Notes: generated from the sequence alone by a model not told the origin. Numbered from the stretch's first letter, positions 11,966 through 23,575 are shown. The stretch is 64,000 bases of DNA from Atrina japonica (GCA_030159075.1 BROG01000072.1:1198001-1262000), one strand, 5' to 3'. Numbers and translations are program-made.

Positions 11966-12265
11966 TCCAATTTGAAAAGTATGTGATTTTTACTAAAGAT
12001 AAAATGGTATCACACAAGGCCAAATAATATCTCTAAAGGTATAGCCGAAATCGTCTAAGAGTAACCACTGTAAAAATGAATATCTTAGCTTTAGAATTTA
12101 AATGGTGTTAACAGTGCCAAATATAACTTTAGTATAAGATGAACAGCTGGTACCGAAATACCAGGTACTAGGTTTATGTATACCCTCGGGGACGCAAACG
12201 GTCAACCAGCAGTGGCAACGACCTAGTGGTTATAAATATTATAAACATAATACCAAAGTTACAAT

Positions 12266-12311
12266 GCTCAGGACGATATCGTTTCTGTCAGTTAGACTTC
12301 ATCAGTTGAGC
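12266..12311 (-). ncRNA. Hammerhead ribozyme, type I (second copy)
   Basis: Same layout as the copy at 11920-11965: CTGATGA, AGTC-TAACT-GACA, GAAAC, GATATC and GTC. Stem I is GCTCAA against CTGAGC, so the pair next to the cleavage site is A opposite C. The core is intact. It is probably weaker than the first copy. Predicted cleavage lies between 12272 and 12271. Confidence 0.7.
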
Positions 12312-12604
12312 TCCAATTTGAAAAGTATGCGAATTTTACTAAAGATAAAATGGTATCATACAAGGCCAAATAATATCTCTACGACGATGATATTTTCATT
12401 ATTTTGAGAACGTAATGTATTCCACTGAACTCGATATCGAAGATACCACAGAAAATAAAACATGCCTCTCAAAAATAGATATTTTACATAGAAAAATACA
12501 TGGACGGAAAATGACAACTGAACAGTTATGTAAAATAAACCTGCTTATTACGGCTTCGGTATCGTCAAATTTCTGTTTGATTTAGTTGTTGAGTTCCTTA
12601 TACC

Positions 12605-12880
12605 AGTTGTGAAGAGGATTTATTGCTGTTCTATTTCGACTGAACTTACGATGGATATATGACAGGTGACTCTTACTCTTCTGAGGCACCTATTCTCATA
12701 TCTGGATTATCCCGAGGTCCATGTTGTCCTAACCCGACTCACTCAGACGCTTATTACGTTGCACTCCATAAAAGAATTCCGATCAAGGGCGTTAATCATT
12801 CATGTTCTTTCAATATTTCACCGTATTTGTATACTGTCCCATGGGGTTTCAAACGATTACAATTTAGTATCTGTACTTTA
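12605..12880 (+). repeat. Diverged R1 copy
   Basis: Old copy of the YIDD-RT element 3' tail: CAGTTGTGAAGAGGAT, GACAGGTGACTCTTACTC, CCGAGGTCCATGTTGTCC and TTTAGTATCTG. The overlapping plus-strand frames of about 75 residues are repeat-derived. Confidence 0.6.
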
Positions 12881-15239
12881 TGGTGAAAAGGGGAAGTATC
12901 AATAACCGATGAATCGAAATGTATTGAAAAACCTAGGTAAAGTACAAAGTAGAGTAGGAATCGCATGTCTATTTACATGTATGTCAAACGATACAGATCA
13001 TTATGTATAAAGTAGACCGACTTTAGCAAGAATGAAAAAAAAGAAAAGTCAAGTCAACAAGGCGAAAACTAATTTGGTTTCAGACAAACGTGCTTATTCA
13101 GTATTCCATATGTTTGTACATTGACTTTTAAATTTCCCTGCGGTTAACATAGAGGTGTTAAATCTTTTTTAAAAATATGTCTATCATTTGGCGTCAAGAC
13201 TCATGACAATTGCAATTCCTTCGCTTTTTCGATGAAATAATCACTTGTGTTTTGAACACTTTATAACATAGCCAACATTGACGTCAACGTCGATACCCCG
13301 TTTCTGTCAGATAAATTAATCACTATGACAATAAGACAGTTTTAACTAAAACGCTACGTTTAAGAAAATAAAATACTCTTAACTAAAAGCCTACATTTGA
13401 GATCAGATTTGCTTTCTCAATGGAAAGTTATGAGATGGTGGTTTGATTGCAAAAACGTGTTTTTCTGAGGATTATTTTGTATAGGATATTTGCAACAAAA
13501 AAAAGAAAAACAATTATTGGTGAGTAAGTGTGATAACAAATATTACTTGGTTTGTATAAAAGATCAGATACTACACAGAATTTCAATATGGTTCATTATG
13601 TTATCTCTACTTTGCATTCCCAAAAGAAGAATAGTTGTTCTACTGGATAAAAATCAAATCACCCAAGAGCTCAAGTTTTTAACTTTTAAAGAGTTAACCG
13701 TTAAAGTCAAAATCAATTCTCCTTCCGACAAAAATATTTAACACATGATTACAAAGCCTTCTAAAATAAGGCTATATCATTTGTTGATAATACAACTAAG
13801 TGAATTATCTAGAATAACACGAATATGCATCAAGTGCATTTACAACATTTTGATATTCCGGTCGTAGGCAATAACAACTTCTTATAGATAAAACGTTTTG
13901 CTTTTTGTGTTGCATTGTGAGCGATACGGTATCGGATATTATCTATTGATATAATTATATTTATTTACATGAATTAAGTAAATGACATTATTTCTCACAC
14001 TGTATGAAGGTGTGAAATGTCGCCATTTTACGGAGCGCATTAGATCACAACTGTTTTTTTTATACCTTAACCACATTAATCATTGACAAAGGTTCATTGA
14101 CATCATCGTGGAAAGAGGGAGCAGAAATATATGTAATACAAAAAGAATGAGGTCTCTGTCGTTGGCACGTGAGATTATCCTATCGTCATTTTCTGTTGAC
14201 GTTTCGTGGTAACAGAAAGAGCAATGACAAATGATAAAATGCACATGGTAATATTTCTTAGCGAATTTATAACCATAAGAGATGAAACAGTAATTTGCCC
14301 TGATTATATGATACAGAGTATTAATATTCATATATAAGTCAAAACAAGTTATTCTGTATGAATATTGGTTAAACATTTGAAAAACAAAATGTGTCGATAG
14401 GTTATAAATGTCCTGTCTACATCTAAATATTATATTATGTGACGCAAAACTGCATTGTAACTTGCCATTTGGACATGTCTCAGAGGAAATACGTCACAAT
14501 TAATTAAGTATACCGGGTATCAAAGTGTTCTGTGTTGATATCACTACTCACTGTTCCATGTAAACTACTACAAACATGTAGACTTACCGACTCTCCGTAG
14601 TATTTTTTATCACTTCCGTAACATTTGCCAGCGTGTTCTTAAACAATGAATTGTTGGCCTATGTCGGTTTTGGTTTATCTTATCAGAATAAAAATTAATC
14701 GGGATATCGATGAGATGGTTTATTTCGATAATGCAAATGATGATATATATTCTTTAATGTTGTATTTTTTTTTTTTTTTGTATTGACGGGCCTGTTATTG
14801 AACATTAGTTCATATTCATTAGTTTTGACCTTAAAGTTTCTTTGGAAGAAAAACATGTTATCTGTTTAATATTAAACGCTTCACGGGGTGATTTCGACAA
14901 TCTAATCGTTTTCTGAAGCGTCAAAATGTATGATACTTCTATCATTTTCAAGGTCTGAGGTTTATTAAGAAAATATAAAATGATGGACCTGGAGTTTCGA
15001 CTATCCATTGGTACTTCTCCCTTTGACTTTCAGATAATGAACATATTGTTTTAATTTGGATCATCTACACTCTCTCTGAAAAGAAAGTCTTAAATTTTTT
15101 GTAGTTTTGTGGCGATCGTCTTAACTCAATGTTACAATAACTGATAACCGCGAATTTTATACTTCACTCGGATAATACCTGGTACCGTAGTAAAGATTCC
15201 TTTGTTTTTTGCTTTACATCCCTCCAAGACTATTTTCAT
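12881..15239. other. No supported gene
   Basis: 2.4 kb of AT-rich sequence. The longest frames (13490-13741 plus, 14080-14376 minus) show no domain, codon bias or splice context. A poly-T tract lies near 14766-14779. Confidence 0.45.
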
Positions 15240-15480
15240 TGATATGTAGATGTCACGGGACATCGGTTTCTAAGTATCAACCGAAAGATCCGTGACTTTC
15301 ATTTCGTATGTCCAGCGTTTGGCGAAGGAACAGTCACTATGATCCGGTACGGGGAATCGAACCTTGAACTAAGTTTCAAGGGAGAAAACTCGATTAAACA
15401 GAAAAAAATAGGCTTAAAGGGAGACATCGCGATTAAACGGAGAGAAAAAATAGGTTTGTTGGGAGAAAAATCCATTAAAT
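15240..15480 (+). repeat. Dispersed repeat R7 fragment with short tandem units
   Basis: The first half shares blocks with 58.4-58.6 kb (CCGAAAGA, AACAGTCACTATGATCCGGT). The second half has three imperfect ~40-bp units, GGGAGAAAACTCGATTAAAC, GGGAGACATCGCGATTAAAC and GGGAGAAAAATCCATTAAAT. Confidence 0.6.
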
Positions 15481-15484
15481 ATTA

Positions 15485-15555
15485 TTTACATAATACCAAA
15501 GTTATAATGCTCAAGACAACCGTTTCTGTCAACTAGACTTCATTAGAACTGTATT
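15485..15555 (-). repeat. Decayed R2 (retrozyme-type) fragment
   Basis: CATAATACCAAAGTTATAATG and CTCAAGAC..CGTTTCTGTC match the hammerhead end of R2. On the minus strand the core reads CTAATGA (G5 lost) and stem I no longer pairs, so it should be inactive. Confidence 0.75.
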
Positions 15556-15819
15556 AAAAGGATAGTAATTGAATGAGAGAAAAACTTAGTCTAGATAAAA
15601 CTGAGAAAGAAAAGATTTGAAACTAGGTGTAAATTATTGAAGCGATTTTGTCGAGTCATAAATGATTATTAATACAAAAAGTATAGAATTGCCGCTTCCT
15701 TAGGACAAAAGATCATATTATGTTTATCAATACATCAGCGTTTATTGTCCTTTATTGAATTGATATGTCATTTTACCAAAGACCCTCCGGGACTTTCAAA
15801 ATCAGATTTGTTCGTTTAT

Positions 15820-15823
<4 letters not shown>

Positions 15824-15888
<65 letters not shown>
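15824..15888. repeat. (GT)n microsatellite
   Basis: Uninterrupted GT run. The CVCV and HTHT frames across it are not genes. Confidence 0.98.
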
Positions 15889-15890
<2 letters not shown>

Positions 15891-16124
15891 TTGCTTTTGC
15901 TTCTTTCTATATGATATAGCTGGAAAGTCTATATTTCCTAACAAACACAGTATTTCAATACATGAAAGTTGGAAATTGTTCAGAACTAAAATAAACCAAG
16001 GATTTTGCATGGATAGTTCATGCCCAGAATTGACGCCATCATCAATCTTAGAAATCCGTTTTGCATTTTATTACGTAACATTTATGCCATCCACAGAATG
16101 CTCAATATTAAGTACCAACAACTA

Positions 16125-16400
16125 TTGAAATGCTACAGTTCAAAGGTCATCAAGGTTAATTGGCACGTCCTGGTTCATTCAGAAACCAAAACAATACAGT
16201 CTGCTTTCCAAAAATAGGTTGTTCAGGTAAATCATATTGCCTTGCACGGATTCCATGCATTACTGAATCTCTGATACTTTTGTGACGACAAGTAGCCTGT
16301 CACCCATGTAGTGATTTTATTTAGACTCGTGTTTGTAAACATGTGCCAATGTACCTTTGTACACCTGTACTAAGGTAAATTGACACATGTTTACCAACAA
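16125..16400 (+). repeat. Dispersed repeat R6, copy 2
   Basis: Matches 3108-3345: CTTTCCAAAAATAGGTTGT, CATATTGCCTTGCACGGA, CATGCATTACTGAATCTCTG and GACTCGTGTTTGTAAACATG. The copy ends in a palindromic part (GTAAACATGTGCCAA .. TTGACACATGTTTAC). Confidence 0.75.
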
Positions 16401-17653
16401 ATTGAGTTAGATCATAACATTAATAGCAGGTTACTTGTCCGAACAAAAAGATCAGAGATACACCAATGCATAGGGTAAGTGCAGGGCAAATCTTTTTATC
16501 GCTTTTACAACCTTACGTTGGAAAATAGACAGTATTGTTTTAGTTTCAGGCATATCAAAACAATACTCTCTATCTTGGGTGATCTATACCTGTTGCCTTG
16601 ATAATTTTTTGTTTCTTCTCGGGAAATAAAATCTAGACTAGTCGAGAAATCTTAGCACTCCATAAATCCGTAAATCTTCTAGGAATAATGCTGATATAAG
16701 AAGGTGGAAATATGACACAGCTTTTTTACGTTGACGCCTTATTTTCCGACTTTTTATTATGAAAGAAATATTATTGATGATGTTAACCTGTGAAAAATGA
16801 TAATGTAACTGGCCTAAGGGATATCCATGACCGGTTAGTCCGACCATCTTGTCGTAAATCACACAAGCCTTACACTTCTAGTCTGTGTGGGTTTGAGCAA
16901 CATTAGCTGGATTTGAATTTGCCAGTTTTCTTGTGAAAAACCATTGGTTTTTATCATGAACATTGCAATCGGGTTTCCCCCTCCATCATTAAAATCTGAC
17001 CACCAACATGTAACTGACAAAAAGTGTATTTTAGCGTTAAACACTATTAAAACAAGCAAACACTCACTATAACAAGCTTTATTTTTTCACTGTCCTTAAT
17101 GATAGATAATAATAAAGCAAAAATTGCAAAATGACGGTCAATTACTGTGTAGATCCGGTAGATGACTTCATTTCCTGTTGATAAAAATGATATTGAGGTA
17201 AACGGAAGTAAATTATTGTGGTATGACAATAAGGTGATTTCAGTTAATTGAATTAAAACATAAATGTTATATAAAATACACAAAAACACTGACTCGATAT
17301 TAATTAAGCTACAGAATGATGAAGGAAACACGTTTAAGCCTATGAGCTATATCAACATAATTGCTTTACGGTAGTAAATTATAAACTGATTGTACACTAA
17401 TTGCATTAATGGTCAATATAGAGTCACGTTTCTGGAAGTAATATAGCAATACGAAACTAAATCAATACACACAAATGTCAAATATTGAAAATATAACAAC
17501 CCATTTATCTATCTTGCAATGTGATGTTTGATAGTAACATGTCAAGATATTTCTTTTCTTTAATGCTATAGAAAGTGGGGACATTTTAAGAAACTTTGAT
17601 ACATTTATATATCATTTATGTAAATGTACAAAATATTGCAATGTAACATTTTC
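16401..17653. other. No supported gene
   Basis: AT-rich. The minus-strand frames at 16638-17331 are short, overlap each other and show no domain. Confidence 0.4.
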
Positions 17654-17729
17654 CGTAGAATTTGATTTTACATACCCAACCACCTACTTTTGTCTTCGTA
17701 AAATCCATGTATTACCTTCGAGTATCTCC

Positions 17730-17820
<91 letters not shown>

Positions 17821-18017
17821 TGTTGTGTTCTGCTAAATGTTCCATATTTCGTCCGCAAAAGAACATGTAAATTATTCACGTTCTTAGCTCAATGAAACAA
17901 GTAAGAATTGACGTCTATCGTTTGGTAACTTTTCTTTATAAAATAGTGAATTAAACCTCACATACAACTGCTTTTAAGATTTTACACACACACACACACA
18001 CACAGAGACACACACCT

Positions 18018-18073
<56 letters not shown>

Positions 18074-18107
18074 TGTATTGACTGGACGTGAGAGAGATTT
18101 AAGCAAA
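17654..18107. repeat. Direct duplication, copy 1, with (GA)n, (CA)n and (TA)n
   Basis: Begins CGTAGAATTTGATTTTACAT and ends GACTGGACGTGAGAGAGAT. Contains (GA)n at 17735-17818, a ~60-bp unique stretch, the AATTAAACCTCACATAC lead-in, (CA)n at 17984-18037 and (TA)n to 18071. Copy 2 at 18358-18667 lacks the (GA)n and the following stretch. Confidence 0.9.
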
Positions 18108-18357
18108 ACTCAAATCTCATAACTGTTATCTATCAAAACATGACTTCCATCCAACCATCTTTATCAACTCGTACATACTCCCTATCCTTCCAATAAAAAA
18201 ATCTTCCCAAACATACGTAGACTGTCAATCTTCTACTAGCTCCAATCATGCTACATATATCACGACTCTCAGAAATGTGCTTCTCTCCAAGTCGTGCCCC
18301 GTTATTCGAATTCGTAGTGAGCTCGAACTCTCAATAGCGATCTTATCTCAGCATCTT

Positions 18358-18538
18358 CGTAGAATTTGATTTTACATACCCAACCACCTACTTTTGTCTT
18401 GTAAAATCCATGTATTACCTTCGAGTATCTGCGATTCACGTTCTTAGCTCAATGAAACAAGTAAGAATTGACGTCTATCGTTTGGTAACTTTTCTTTATA
18501 AAATAGTGAATTAAACCTCACATACAACTGCTTTTAAG

Positions 18539-18635
<97 letters not shown>

Positions 18636-18667
18636 TGTATTGACTGGACGTGAGAGAGATTTAAGCA
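18358..18667. repeat. Direct duplication, copy 2
   Basis: Nearly identical to 17654-18107 except that about 150 bp, including the (GA)n tract, is replaced by a direct join near GAGTATCTGCGATTCACG. Contains (CA)n at 18544-18594 and (TA)n to 18632. The tail CACGTCCAGTCAATACAAAC also occurs inverted at about 18706-18729. Confidence 0.9.
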
Positions 18668-18729
18668 TTGTTGCGAAAACACCCAAAATATATATATATA
18701 TATATCTCACGTCCAGTCAATACAAACTA

Positions 18730-19222
18730 CCAACTTACGGTCTGAACAAAACAAATAAAACATTTTATCTTTTAATTTCTGGTCTGGGTTTTGACCATTA
18801 ATCGTCAATATAAATCTGGAAATTGGTTGATGTAGAACGGTTTCCATGGCAGAAAATATATAATTCCGGTTTAAACAAAAACCATACGTAGTACACAGAT
18901 CCCCGGAGTCTATGTGGAGTTCCTCATTCACGCGCATGTATTTCTCTACATGCTGAAATAACCATGTGAACTGTCGGTAATGACTTTTTGCATTCTACAT
19001 ATTGTCTTTTTTTTTTTATCTTGGAACTGTTAGTATATTTAAAATGAGTTATTTCTCATACGCTTATAACAATGTTACATATTCAGTTTACACAAAATCT
19101 TTATTATTGAAACATGTAAATGTTAACATTGATTCAGATTGAATCAAACAAAACATGACAATGAAAGGATTTGTGTGAGTCATGATCGAGATAATACACA
19201 CTAAACAGTGCAAGTGGATTGT
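18730..19222. other. No supported gene
   Basis: The minus-strand frame at 18707-18937 begins in the duplicated repeat and shows no domain. Confidence 0.35.
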
Positions 19223-19549
19223 ACAAATGTATGGCAAGCCAAAATCACATTTATGAGCTAAACCTAGTTTTACTCAGTTAAACATAGTTTTTCTCCAGTT
19301 AAACCTAGTTTTTTTTCGTAACTCTTTTTCTGGATAAAATACTAGGTTTAACTGAGTAAACTAGCTTAACAATTTAAAAACTTAGACTGAAAAAGACATA
19401 GTAAAACCTAGAGAATTCTTTTCAAAGAAAAATGCATGAAAAAGTAGGATTAACTAAGACAAACTAGGTCATACCGGAGAAAAACTAGGTATCACTGAGA
19501 AAAACAAGGCTAAACTCATTTATGTGATTTTGTCGTGCCAAACAAATGT
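19223..19549. mobile_element. MITE with ~48-bp terminal inverted repeats and CCTAGTTTT sub-repeats
   Basis: The left end (ACAAATGTATGGCAAGCC, AAAATCACATTTATGAGCTA) is the imperfect inverse of the right end (CTCATTTATGTGATTTTGTC, GTGCCAAACAAATGT). The interior is made of repeated GTTAAACCTAGTTTT / CTAGGTTTAACTGAG blocks in both orientations. A one-ended fragment occurs near 52.3 kb. Non-coding. Confidence 0.8.
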
Positions 19550-20417
19550 GTAAAAATCTTTTAAACATGTATAATGACATAAGCCAAAACGTTGCAGTCA
19601 GCGTGATTTGTAAATCATCTAGGGTTAATAATTAGATGATTCCACATTGACCTAGTTATTAGACCGATATCTCTTATATTGGTCCAAGGCCACCGTGAAA
19701 CCTCTGGCCAATATGAGAGACTGGGGCGAAGTGGAATTAGCTAATCTTTAACTCTTTTATTTCATGTAGACACTGTAAATGAAGTTGATAACGTTTTGAA
19801 TATCTATATTGAATCCGTTTCCTCGCGTCAGTGTTTGAGATTGTTTATCGTCTGTTATAGGAGAATATAATGCTTTTTTTTCGCCAATAATGTGACTATC
19901 GAGTGAGTTCAACTTATGATAGGCGCGTTCATTGTTGCGCGTTTTCTCGTATTGATCTTGCGGATGTGTTACACCACTGTAATTCTATACATTTAGCTGA
20001 AAAAGAGCTGGACATCAACTACACATCAAAACCATTGCCTGAGATGTAAATTTTCAATCAGGGTTGTTTTGTTTTTACAAAATGACAAAACCAATCACAA
20101 AATAAATGAAAATGTTGTCCTTTAAACTGTATTTATTATATCAAAATAAAACGGATATTTGTAAATATATATCGACAGATACAAAACACTGGTGAATGGA
20201 GACATATTTCCTATCTCATACTTAAATATTTCTAAAAATGATGTTGTTAATTCTTTTGATCTCGTTATATAACAATATGAATTGTCGTTTAAAATACGAG
20301 TCGGAATTTTCAAGTGTCTTTAAGGGTTTGAGATTATTTCCCTTTCTGATTATATATCAACGATTCCGAAACAAATGTGATTCTATAAATTAAGGGACAT
20401 TTCATTGATTTTATTGC
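19550..20417. other. No supported gene
   Basis: AT-rich spacer. The minus-strand frame at 20122-20313 shows no domain. Confidence 0.35.
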
Positions 20418-20762
20418 GGGAAAATAAAAAATCCTGCAGAAAAATAAAAATTCCTTCACGAAATTGACAAAATCCCACAGGATAATAACTGTTCTAAGGG
20501 ATTTTTTTCTCCTATAGGTAAATAAAGTCCAAAGGGATGAAATAAATCTTAAAGGTAAAAAAAAAACTATTGGGAAATAAAAATCCTTAGGGTAAATAAA
20601 ATTCCTAGGGGTAAAATCCTAAGTGTGAATTTAATTTTCCTGCAGGATAAATAAATCCTGTAAGATTTTAAATATCCTACAGGAAATGAAAATTCAACAA
20701 ATACTCCTTAGGGTATTTGTATTCCCTGAGGAGAAAAAACATCACTTAGGATAAATGAAATA
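20418..20762. repeat. Cryptic array of CCTNNAGG-type palindromes
   Basis: About a dozen short palindrome-like blocks (TCCTGCAG, CCTATAGG, CCTTAGGG, CCTAGGGG, TCCTGCAGGA, CCTACAGGA, CCCTGAGGA) are separated by roughly 15-25 bp of AAATAAA-type sequence. The same motif appears in both orientations, so this is neither a simple tandem repeat nor a single hairpin. Confidence 0.65.
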
Positions 20763-22128
20763 GACAATCATGTCTACAAAATGTCATACATAAATTTTTA
20801 ATCTCTTCCAAAATAAATGCCTCAACAGTCCCACCATCCTCATATCATTATCACCCTCTTGTTTCTGTTTTTCTTTCTAATCTTTTCATCTCCTAATCTT
20901 CTGTTTGTTTGATTGAAAATTGTAATAATTAGCATTGTAATATACCTTAATCTTTGACGTTGTTTTGTCTTACCCTTCTGAAAGTGGGGAGGCGGGTAGG
21001 GGCTAGGCGCAAATAATGTTGCAAAATGTTATACCCAATTCCATCTCAACAAAATAAAACATTGTCAGTATTACATATCCATTGAACTTTTTCATTGAAC
21101 ATTTAACCTATTGCCATACAAAAAGCAGAACTAAATCAATCGGTTTAGGGTGTCAGAAAATAAATGAATATCAAAGCAAACAGTGATCGATAATGACGAC
21201 GTGAATCATTTTTCACCATTTTTTATGTGTAGGCATCCTAAGTACAATCATTTAAGGTTAGATTATAGTTTCCCTCTAAATGACGTATTTCCCGATGCAA
21301 ATGAACCACTCTCGGCTAAATGAATATATATAAGTATATATATTGTAAATTATATGCCAAAGATATAGAGTAATTGTTTTGTTCTAATTATATAACCGTT
21401 ACAGTCACCTTATATGTCTTGTAACAGAGATTGGTTTGTGACAAAATAGAATCATTTATATGCACGAACGGACACCCAACAGCGAAAAAGATTTAATCTT
21501 TTCTGATACATGAACCAGGGGTTTAAAACATTGATTGGTCTGGATTTTACAACGACCTCAAGGTGAGCGGGACCGATTGACAAAGATCAGCATTCATCCA
21601 TGGTATTTGATGCCATAATTGATTTTATACGCATTTCATTGACTCTTCAACCTCAGAACAGTGGACTTTTCTGTAAATCAATGGACTTAGACCAGTCCAA
21701 ATATATGTTAATGGGTGAATGGGTTAAATACTATACCATTTGTTTGTATGTTTACCAAGCACAATTAATACTGTTTTGCCCTGTTTGTATTTTTTCAAAC
21801 ATTTGCAACTGGTACTCACGCATTAATCTGTGAGTTATAGTAATGATCTTTTTGTCAATACTTACAACAATTATTTACATTTTCAACAGCAGTCTCCCAT
21901 TGTTAATCTAGCCGTCTGTAATTATATAATCTATAGTCGAAAGTCCTCCTATAACGTCACTCACAAAAACGTATCGTCATTCACAAAATGACGTCACAAC
22001 AATATATAACAATACGATATACTCACTTCTATCTGTGCTGTTTCATCAAAATGAGACCGATTACGTTTAAATTCGATTTTGATTATTTTATTTTGTCAAT
22101 ATGAAAAGTATGGTATGTAAATATAATA
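20763..22128. other. No supported gene
   Basis: AT-rich. A short inverted pair of ACGTCACTCACAAAA / TCACAAAATGACGTCA is present at about 21953-21995. The frame at 21600-21833 shows no domain. Confidence 0.4.
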
Positions 22129-22303
22129 AATGAACGCTTGTCAGAATGTATTTATTGTCAATATGAATGCCGTTTGGGGAAACAAGTATATATTCTAAAT
22201 ATAACAGCCTAAATATTCATATCACCCTTCCGGGCGGCAATATTTATCTGTCGCCTAAACGGAATCAATATTGACAATAAATACACTCTGACAAGCGTTC
22301 ATT
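22129..22303. mobile_element. Fold-back MITE, ~45-bp arms
   Basis: The left arm (AATGAACGCTTGTCAGAATG, TATTTATTGTCAATAT) is the near-perfect inverse of the right arm (ATATTGACAATAAATACA, TCTGACAAGCGTTCATT). The loop carries ATTCATATCACCCTTCCGGG, resembling the core of the hairpin at 51.9 kb. It directly abuts the next MITE. Confidence 0.85.
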
Positions 22304-22305
22304 CG

Positions 22306-22625
22306 TTAAAGGGGCATTAACTCTGTATTTTTTAAAGATATTTTTACTACTTAGATTGATGTACAAAAACCAAAAAAAAAATTTACAGGCATAAAATTCT
22401 TAAGGTCCTATATATTTTGTAAATATTGCTTGAAAAACTCTTCGTTTGCAAATGATTAATTTGACCTTACTTTTTGTATATGCATACGGCATTGGACCTG
22501 ACCTTTTTTCACGAAATATATAGGAATATAAGAATATTTATGTCTGTGTATATCTCTTATCTGTTAATGTACATTAATCTTAATAGTAAAAATGTTGTGG
22601 AAGAAAAGGCTATTGCCCCTTTCAA
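22306..22625. mobile_element. R3 MITE copy 1 (TTAAAGGGGCATTA ends)
   Basis: Ends TTAAAGGGGCATTAACT and, inverted, GGCTATTGCCCCTTTCAA. The interior has a conserved inverted pair, CCTATATATTTTGTAAA and TTCACGAAATATATAGG. Other copies lie at 28.4, 44.4 and 55.4 kb. The frame across it is not a gene. Confidence 0.85.
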
Positions 22626-22979
22626 TGGCTATCTTAGCATTGGCAAAAATACGCATCACGTAAGTAAATAACTTTATAGCGCGTTGTACATATAAATTAT
22701 TGGAGAAACAATTCTATATTGATACTTTCTTTGTTACCAAAAAGCAAATTATGAAAGACTACGGCAATGAAACGTTAAAAACAGAATTTGGAATTCAAAG
22801 TCATTTAGAAAACGTGAAAAATCTCGTAAAATATTACCTTCATATGACCATTTATGGTATCACAAAAAGTATGATACGTATCTTTTCACAGATCTAAAAC
22901 TGATGACATTCCCACTGAGCTCGACCTTTTCACTGAACTGGAAATGTTTTCATTGAACATTTGCGATGGGTTTAGCATA
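22626..22979. other. No supported gene
   Basis: A plus-strand frame at about 22700-22897 has no ATG context or domain to support it. Confidence 0.3.
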
Positions 22980-23180
22980 CTAATAGGTGATGCTGGTTCC
23001 CTCAATGCACTGGTCACATATAGTTAGACATTCGCAGCTCTTCTTCACGTTGAGACTTTTACTATATCCAATTTGTTTTATTCTAATGGACTTGGGGTTT
23101 CCAATATCCACTGGTACTTCTTCAGTTTCACATATATGTAAATAGAGGATTTTATTGGTCACATTTAACCTTGGGAAAAA
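22980..23180 (-). other. Possible cysteine-rich exon, unassigned
   Basis: The minus-strand frame reads ICETEEVPVDIGNPKSIRI, then KQIGYSKSLNVKKSCECLTI, CDQCIEGTSITY and stop, giving five cysteines in a short secreted-looking C-terminus. No clear acceptor site or start was found, upstream codons run into a poly-C/poly-T tract, and no family is recognised. It may be chance. Confidence 0.2.
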
Positions 23181-23379
23181 TGTTAGAATTATTACTTTAT
23201 ATATAAAGGAAAGTAAACATGAAGAAGAATTATCGATTAAATTTTTTTTTTTGGGGGGGGGGGGGCTATTTCCACTTCTTTTAGGCATAAAACATGGTAT
23301 ACATAATGTGGGATAAGTATATGACATTGGTTTGGAAGTTAACTATATAGGTTCTAAGGCACATTGAATCAATCTTGTT

Positions 23380-23575
23380 AAAATATTTGTTTGTTGTTAT
23401 TGTTGTTGTTCTTGTTGTTGATGATGCAGTTGTTGTTATTGTTGCTGCAGGTGTTGACGTTGTCGTTGTTGCTGCAGGTGTTGACATTGTCGTTGTTGCT
23501 GCTGTTGTTGCTGCAGGTGTTGACGTTGTCGTTGTTGCTGCTGTTGCTGTTGACGTTGTTGTTGACATTGTATTT
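23380..23575. repeat. Cryptic GTT/GCT trinucleotide repeat
   Basis: Imperfect (GTT)n/(GCT)n with larger units containing TTGCTGCAGGTGTTGACGTT repeated about three times. It opens frames on both strands (Val/Leu-rich or Thr/Ala-rich) that reflect composition only. Confidence 0.9.

Larger units (their letters stand above)
11885..12385 (-). mobile_element. Candidate hammerhead retrozyme, one full monomer plus part of a second
   Basis: Two tandem units of repeat family R2. The same blocks recur at both ends (ATTATAAACATA, CCAAAGTTACAATGCTCA, GACGATATCGTTTCTGTCA, TTGAGCTCCAATTTGAAAAG). On the minus strand each block is a hammerhead-like core, and the two predicted cleavage points are 346 bp apart (between 12272/12271 and 11926/11925), defining a 346-nt monomer. 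No reading frame is present. Small tandem repeats with type I hammerheads that yield circular RNA are known as retrozymes in plants and animals; assignment here is from motif and layout only. The autonomous partner is unknown. Confidence 0.75.

Noticed and set aside
12659..12905. Two overlapping plus-strand frames
   Set aside because: They fall on a diverged R1 copy.
13490..13741. 83-residue plus-strand frame
   Set aside because: Lys/Ile-rich composition typical of AT-rich chance frames, with no domain or splice context.
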